Source: Methylibium sp964616015 (GTDB taxonomy: Bacteria; Pseudomonadota; Gammaproteobacteria; Burkholderiales; Burkholderiaceae_C). Taken from it: 17,634 nucleotides of DNA. The DNA lies in NCBI GenBank assembly GCA_964616015.1, contig CAZTTC010000047.1, forward strand, positions 1-17,634. The letters run 5' to 3'. The position numbers and the translations under genes are program-made. Shown here piece by piece: positions 14,392-17,634 of the stretch. The notes beneath the pieces were generated by a model, which saw nothing but the letters and a program-made list of their open reading frames with translations, did not search any database and was not told the DNA's origin. How positions within the stretch are numbered: the stretch's first letter is position 1; each line of letters begins with the position of its first letter.

Positions 14392-14410
14392 GGCGTGCAC
14401 AAAGCACGCC
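14392..14410 (+). terminator. Perfect hairpin after the kinase gene, no T tract
   Basis: GGCGTGC (14392-14398) and GCACGCC (14404-14410) form a perfect seven-pair stem with loop ACAAA, beginning 10 bases after the kinase stop. There is no T run, so it may stabilise the mRNA end or be a factor-dependent stop rather than an intrinsic terminator. Confidence 0.35.
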
Positions 14411-14542
14411 CTGGCGGCGGCTCTGGCCCCCCAAAGACGCCGCGCGGCGCGATGGATTCACGCCCACGGTGCATCGCCGCGCGCTATCGTGGAGAAAGAG
14501 GCGAGGCGCCGGGCTGCGGCCTGAGCGAACGAGGAGGACAAG

Positions 14543-14914
14543 ATGAACATCACGACGTGGTTGCTGCTGATCTGTTCGGCACTGGCGCTGGCCGCGCTGG
14601 CCTGGTTCGCTTCGGCCTGGTGGTACGGGCGCAAGCTCGTCGACCTGCAGCAGCGGCTGGACAAGGTCCGACACGCCGCCAACCAGCAGTCAGCCGCGTC
14701 ACGACACCAGATCGCGATGCTGCAGAAAGAACTGGCGGAGCGCCCGCCGCTGAGCAAGTCTCAGCGCGCCGTGCGCGACGAAGCCGCCGAGGCAGCGGCG
14801 CGCAAGCAGGCGCTCGAAGCTGCGCTCGACCAGGCGGCCACACCGCGCGCACCGGCCAACGGCTTCGCCGACACGCAGCCGCTGTCGGTGCCGCCGGCGA
14901 CCCTGGCGCGCTGA
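14543..14914 (+). CDS. Small single-pass membrane protein with coiled coil
   Basis: A 123-residue protein with one N-terminal membrane helix (about 5-28, TTWLLLICSALALAALAWF and following). Heptad-like helices come next at 31-66 (KLVDLQQRLDKVRHAANQQ) and 72-100, then a Pro/Ala-rich tail. I do not recognise the family. The shape resembles small inner-membrane proteins with a cytoplasmic coiled coil, such as the YhcB type, but no diagnostic motif is seen. A strong AGGAGG (14532-14537) five bases before the ATG supports real translation. It lies 161 bp after the kinase gene and converges on the histone-like gene across a shared hairpin terminator. Confidence 0.75.
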   Translation: MNITTWLLLICSALALAALAWFASAWWYGRKLVDLQQRLDKVRHAANQQSAASRHQIAMLQKELAERPPLSKSQRAVRDEAAEAAARKQALEAALDQAATPRAPANGFADTQPLSVPPATLAR

Positions 14915-14936
14915 CCCGACAACGAAGCCGATAAGG

Positions 14937-14962
14937 AAAAAGCCCGGCCGAGGCCGGGCTTT
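14937..14962 (-). terminator. Strong hairpin terminator between convergent genes
   Basis: AAAGCCCGGCC (14939-14949) pairs perfectly with GGCCGGGCTTT (14952-14962). Read on the minus strand, the stem ends in five T residues (A run 14937-14941 on plus), so it is a good intrinsic terminator for the histone-like gene. On the plus strand only three Ts follow, so termination of the small membrane protein gene would be weaker. Confidence 0.85.
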
Positions 14963-14982
14963 CAAGCTCAGGAAGTCCGCTC

Positions 14983-15411
14983 TCAGGGCTTGGTGCCCGT
15001 CGGGAACGGCCACGCAGCCTGGGGGCTGAGCGTGGTCTTCGCTGCGGGAGCCGCCGGCGCAGCCGGAGCTGCAGCGGCCTTTTTCGCAGCCGGCTTCTTC
15101 GCTGCTTTCTTCGCCGCAGGCTTCTTGGCCTTCTTGGCAGCAGGCTTCTTGGCCTTCTTGGCAGCAGCCTTCTTGGCCGCAGGCTTCTTGGCGACCTTCT
15201 TGGCTGCCTTCTTCTTGGCAGGCGCCTTCTTGGCCGCCGCCTTCTTCGCCGGCGCCTTCTTGGCCGCGGCCTTCTTAGCCGGAGCCTTCTTCTTGGCCGG
15301 AGCCTTCTTCGCCGCCGCCTTCTTGGCCGGGGCCTTCTTCGCCGCCGCCTTCTTGGCCGGAGCCTTCTTCTTCGCCGGGGCCTTCTTGGCCGCCTTCTTC
15401 GCAGTTGCCAT
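14983..15411 (-). CDS. Histone H1-like Lys/Ala/Pro-rich DNA-binding protein
   Basis: A 142-residue, extremely basic low-complexity protein built from APAKK, AAAKK and KKPAAKK units. A 26-residue unit beginning APAKKKAPAKKAAAKK occurs twice in tandem (residues 11-36 and 37-62), followed by a partial third. A different tail ends TTLSPQAAWPFPTGTKP. This is the bacterial histone H1-like type (as in Bordetella BpH1 and AlgP-like proteins), which binds DNA non-specifically and may affect nucleoid structure. ATG 15411 is chosen because AGGAG (15419-15423) is seven bases away; a GTG at 15414 is possible. It lies 178 bp downstream of nrdB on the same strand and ends at a strong terminator. Confidence 0.92.
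   Translation of the reverse strand: MATAKKAAKKAPAKKKAPAKKAAAKKAPAKKAAAKKAPAKKKAPAKKAAAKKAPAKKAAAKKAPAKKKAAKKVAKKPAAKKAAAKKAKKPAAKKAKKPAAKKAAKKPAAKKAAAAPAAPAAPAAKTTLSPQAAWPFPTGTKP
15226..15381 (-). repeat. Two tandem 78-bp units inside the histone-like gene
   Basis: Units 15304-15381 and 15226-15303 encode the same 26 residues. They differ at several synonymous positions, for example TTAGCC against TTGGCC on the plus strand, so the repeat is not a fresh duplication. Confidence 0.85.
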
Positions 15412-15467
15412 CACGATTCTCCTTGATCAAGTTGCAAAGAGCACTGCAACGCTCGAGCGCTACAGCG

Positions 15468-15516
15468 ATTCACCGCCCATGGGGCTGCCTTGGAGAGACG
15501 CTCCGGTGCGGTGAAT
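15468..15516 (-). promoter_or_regulatory. Inverted repeat upstream of the histone-like gene
   Basis: ATTCACCGC (15468-15476) and GCGGTGAAT (15508-15516) are perfect nine-base arms. The 31-base loop has a nested GGAG-AGACG-CTCC hairpin (15492-15504). It lies about 57-105 bp before the histone-like start, in a 178-bp gap after nrdB. It could be a structured leader or an operator. I found no convincing sigma70 promoter here. Confidence 0.45.
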
Positions 15517-15589
15517 GGGTTCGTGGGCAAATGCGATGGCGCTTCTGGCGTCGCCAGCCGTCTCACCCACAGATCTTGATTCGTCTTCT

Positions 15590-16816
15590 TCACTCATTCC
15601 AGTCGAGCGCACCGCCCGACTGATACTCGGTCACCCGACCCTCGAAGAAATTGGTCTCCTTCTTCAGGTCGATCATCTCGCTCATCCACGGGAAAGGGTT
15701 CTCCTCGTTCGGGAAGAGCGCTTCCAGGCCGATCTGCACCGCGCGCCGGTTCGCGATGTAGCGCAGGTAGCCCTTGAACATGCTCGCGTTCAGACCCAGC
15801 ACGCCGCGCGGCATGGTGTCCTCGGCGTAGCGGTACTCCAGTTCGACGGCCTTCAGGAACAGCGCCTTGATCTCGGCGCGGAACTCGGGCGTCCACAGGT
15901 GCGGGTTCTCCAGCTTCAACTGGTTGATCAGGTCGATGCCGAAGTTGCAGTGCATCGACTCGTCGCGCAGGATGTACTGATACTGCGTCGAGGCGCCCGT
16001 CATCTTGTTTTGGCGGCCCAGCGCCAGGATCTGCGTGAAGCCGACGTAGAAGAACAGACCCTCCATCAGGCAGGCGAAGACGATCAGGCTCTTGAGCAGG
16101 GTCTGGTCGGTCTCGGGCGTGCCGGTGCGGAAGTTCGGGTCCATGATCGCCTCGATGAAGGGGATCAGGAACTCGTCCTTGTCGCGGATCGACTGCACCT
16201 CGTGGTAGGCGTTGAAGATCTCGCTCTCGTCGATGCCGAGCGATTCGACGATGTACTGGTAGGCGTGCGTGTGGATCGCCTCCTCGAAGGCCTGACGCAG
16301 CAGGAACTGGCGGCACTCGGGAGCGGTGATGTGCCGGTAGGTCCCCAGCACGATGTTGTTGGCGGCCAGCGAATCGGCGGTGACGAAGAAGCCGAGGTTG
16401 CGCTTGACGATGCGGCGCTCGTCTTCGGACAGGCCGTTGGGGTCCTTCCAGGTCGCGATGTCGCGCGACATGTTCACTTCCTGCGGCATCCAGTGGTTGG
16501 CGCAGGTGGCGAGGTACTTCTCCCAGGCCCACTTGTACTTGAACGGCACCAGCTGGTTGACGTCGGTCTGGCCGTTGATGATGCGCTTGTCGGCGACGTT
16601 GACACGGCGCGCGCTGGTCGTGGACGAGATCGGCGCCTTCGGCGGCAACTCGGCCTGCCGGACCGGCAGCGGTGCATCGAAGGGCGTCGCGCTCGCGACC
16701 GACAGGCTCGAAATCAGGGGTGACGATTCTGTGGCCCGTGCATCGCGCAGCGATGAGGGCGGAAGGTGATGCGTCGCAGTGGCGGTTGAACGAGAGTCGT
16801 CTTCCCAAACCAGCAT
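15590..16816 (-). CDS. nrdB: Class Ia ribonucleotide reductase small subunit NrdB
   Basis: A 408-residue NrdB that holds the diiron-tyrosyl radical cofactor used by NrdA to make deoxynucleotides. By alignment to E. coli, the ligands are Asp148, Glu179, His182, Glu252, Glu286 and His289, and the radical tyrosine is Tyr186 (in EEAIHTHAY). All are present, so it is an ordinary Tyr-radical enzyme, not a Phe-type class Ic. About 70 extra N-terminal residues (Ser/Thr/Ala/Pro-rich, after MLVWEDD) precede the conserved RRVNVADKRIINGQTDVNQL; I recall such extensions in this order. The C-terminal tail SGGALDWNE should dock on NrdA. The start has AGGA eight bases upstream (16825-16828). A promoter-like sequence lies between nrdA and nrdB. 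Confidence 0.97.
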   Translation of the reverse strand: MLVWEDDSRSTATATHHLPPSSLRDARATESSPLISSLSVASATPFDAPLPVRQAELPPKAPISSTTSARRVNVADKRIINGQTDVNQLVPFKYKWAWEKYLATCANHWMPQEVNMSRDIATWKDPNGLSEDERRIVKRNLGFFVTADSLAANNIVLGTYRHITAPECRQFLLRQAFEEAIHTHAYQYIVESLGIDESEIFNAYHEVQSIRDKDEFLIPFIEAIMDPNFRTGTPETDQTLLKSLIVFACLMEGLFFYVGFTQILALGRQNKMTGASTQYQYILRDESMHCNFGIDLINQLKLENPHLWTPEFRAEIKALFLKAVELEYRYAEDTMPRGVLGLNASMFKGYLRYIANRRAVQIGLEALFPNEENPFPWMSEMIDLKKETNFFEGRVTEYQSGGALDWNE

Positions 16817-16837
16817 GGTGTACGTCCTGTCGATTGA

Positions 16838-16866
16838 ATTATCGGATTGTTGTGTTCAAACACCAA
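16838..16866 (-). promoter_or_regulatory. Possible sigma70 promoter for nrdB
   Basis: On the minus strand TTGGTG (16861-16866) is 17 bases from GATAAT (16838-16843; 5 of 6 to the -10 consensus). Transcription would start about 15 bases before the nrdB ATG, leaving room for the AGGA ribosome site. The -35 matches only 3 of 6. Confidence 0.5.
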
Positions 16867-16876
16867 GCACTTGTTG
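16861..16876 (-). promoter_or_regulatory. Imperfect inverted repeat over the nrdB -35 box
   Basis: CACCAAG (16861-16867) and CTTGTTG (16870-16876) form a 16-bp dyad with one mismatched pair. Its CAA....TTG core agrees with the core of the NrdR box, but the outer bases do not. A second, weaker dyad (CGAT/ATCG, 16831-16844) is centred 31 bp away. Confidence 0.3.
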
Positions 16877-16956
16877 ACATCGATGCGCTGAAGTTGTTGC
16901 GATCGTGCATCGCTCGACCTCGCACGCAGGACCGCTTCAGGCGCATCGCGTCGTCA

Positions 16957-17634
16957 TCACTGACAGGCTTCGCAGGTCGGATCGTCGATCGCGCAGAACT
17001 TCATGTCGGTCGCCGGCGCGCTGCTCGCCGCAGCGATCTGCGCGCGTGCCGCCGCCGCTGCCGCATCGACGCCCCCGCCATTGCCGCCGCGATCGACCGC
17101 ATTGAGCTGGCCCGCCGTGACCGTCGACTTCTCCGCGTGCGTCGCGCCCATGGTGCGCAGGTAGTAGGTCGTCTTGAGGCCGCGCTGCCAGGCCAGCTTG
17201 TAGGTGTCGTCCAGCTTCTTGCCCGAGGCACCGGCCATGTAGATGTTGAGGCTCTGTGCCTGGTCGATCCACTTCTGGCGGCGCGACGCGGCCTCGACCA
17301 GCCACACCGGCTCGACCTCGAAGGCCGTCGCATACAACGACTTCAGTTCCTCGGGCACGCGGTCGATGCGGCGCAGGGATCCGTCGAAGTGCTTCAGATC
17401 CATCACCATCACGTCGTCCCACAACCCGAGCTTCTTCAGATCGCGGACCAGGTATTCGTTGATGACGGTGAAGTCGCCCGACAGGTTGTTCTTCACTGAC
17501 AGGTTGCTGAACGACGGCTCGATCGAAGCGTCGACACCGATGATGTTGGAGATCGTCGCCGTCGGCGCGATCGCCACACAGTTGCTGTTGCGCATGCCGT
17601 GCTGCGCGATGCGCGCGCGCAGCGCGTCCCAGTC
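16957..17634 (-). CDS. nrdA: Ribonucleotide reductase large subunit NrdA, C-terminal part
   Basis: The last 225 residues of a gene that runs off the right edge. The visible part begins DWDALRARIAQHGMRNSNCV and contains the active-site loop AIAPTATISNIIG, the radical-transfer tyrosine pair in LKTTYYLRTMGATHAEKS, and the C-terminal redox cysteines in PTCEACQ. This is the class Ia catalytic subunit that reduces ribonucleoside diphosphates. A Gly/Ala-rich flexible linker (GGNGGGVDAAAAAARAQ) carries the terminal CxxC, as expected for a swinging arm. nrdB follows after 140 bp on the same strand. NrdR sites upstream of nrdA, if any, lie outside the window. Confidence 0.97.
   Translation of the reverse strand, partial: DWDALRARIAQHGMRNSNCVAIAPTATISNIIGVDASIEPSFSNLSVKNNLSGDFTVINEYLVRDLKKLGLWDDVMVMDLKHFDGSLRRIDRVPEELKSLYATAFEVEPVWLVEAASRRQKWIDQAQSLNIYMAGASGKKLDDTYKLAWQRGLKTTYYLRTMGATHAEKSTVTAGQLNAVDRGGNGGGVDAAAAAARAQIAAASSAPATDMKFCAIDDPTCEACQ

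Noticed and set aside
15000..15400. Periodic repeats resembling a CRISPR array or minisatellite
   Set aside because: The periodicity comes from Lys/Ala/Pro codons in the histone-like gene; there are no unique spacers of constant length.
15545..15557. CTGGCG-T-CGCCAG palindrome downstream of nrdB as a terminator
   Set aside because: The loop is a single base and no T tract follows on the minus strand.
15515..16723. A 402-codon plus-strand frame opposite nrdB
   Set aside because: nrdB on the minus strand has all diiron ligands; this frame is its antisense shadow.

Overview
The window is about 17.6 kb of very GC-rich chromosomal DNA. It looks like a betaproteobacterium of the order Burkholderiales, probably near the Rubrivivax/Leptothrix/Methylibium group. 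The reasons are the protein styles (Lys/Ala/Pro histone H1-like protein, NrdB with a long Ala/Ser/Pro N-terminal extension, AccB with an Ala/Pro linker), the gene order, and a hairpin-rich intergenic repeat of a type I recall from this order. It is mostly housekeeping DNA. I see no phage, transposase, CRISPR array, tRNA or rRNA, and no gene-free stretch longer than about 180 bases.

Left part (1-863, minus strand): a four-helix membrane protein of the DUF6644 type, followed by an exported DUF6152 protein cut by the window edge. They diverge from mpl across only 39 bp. Positions 864-8674 (plus strand) hold a dense run: mpl (peptidoglycan recycling ligase), a YqiA-like esterase, an RNB-domain exoribonuclease, a TonB-like protein, aroE, mtgA, an unrecognised protein with a degenerate nucleotidyltransferase-like signature, and a membrane-anchored TlpA/ResA-type thioredoxin. 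Several are joined by ATGA overlaps or short gaps. A likely intrinsic terminator follows the thioredoxin gene.

Positions 8765-11238 hold aroQ, accB and accC (shikimate pathway plus the biotin carrier and biotin carboxylase of acetyl-CoA carboxylase). The accB-accC junction carries a clear anomaly: the first 35 bp of accC are present twice, 120 bp apart. The upstream copy, with its own ribosome binding site, opens a 34-codon frame that stops 15 nt before the real accC start. A dispersed-repeat-like block begins right at the accC stop. prmA, a zinc-ribbon/DUF3426 membrane protein, a PfkB-family sugar/nucleoside kinase and a small membrane coiled-coil protein follow.

The right part (14983-17634) is on the minus strand: nrdA (C-terminal part only, running off the edge), nrdB and a histone H1-like gene. 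The histone-like gene meets the plus-strand genes at a strong hairpin terminator. nrdB has its own promoter-like sequence between nrdA and nrdB, overlapped by inverted repeats.

The genes mainly serve cell-wall synthesis and recycling (mpl, mtgA), aromatic precursor synthesis (aroE, aroQ), fatty acid synthesis (accBC), translation/RNA metabolism (prmA, RNB protein) and DNA precursor supply and packaging (nrdAB, H1-like). I did not find a convincing new multi-gene system. The best leads are the duplicated accC head with its mini-ORF, the nucleotidyltransferase-like orphan, the DUF6152/DUF6644 pair with a predicted His-His mature N-terminus, and apparent leaderless starts.
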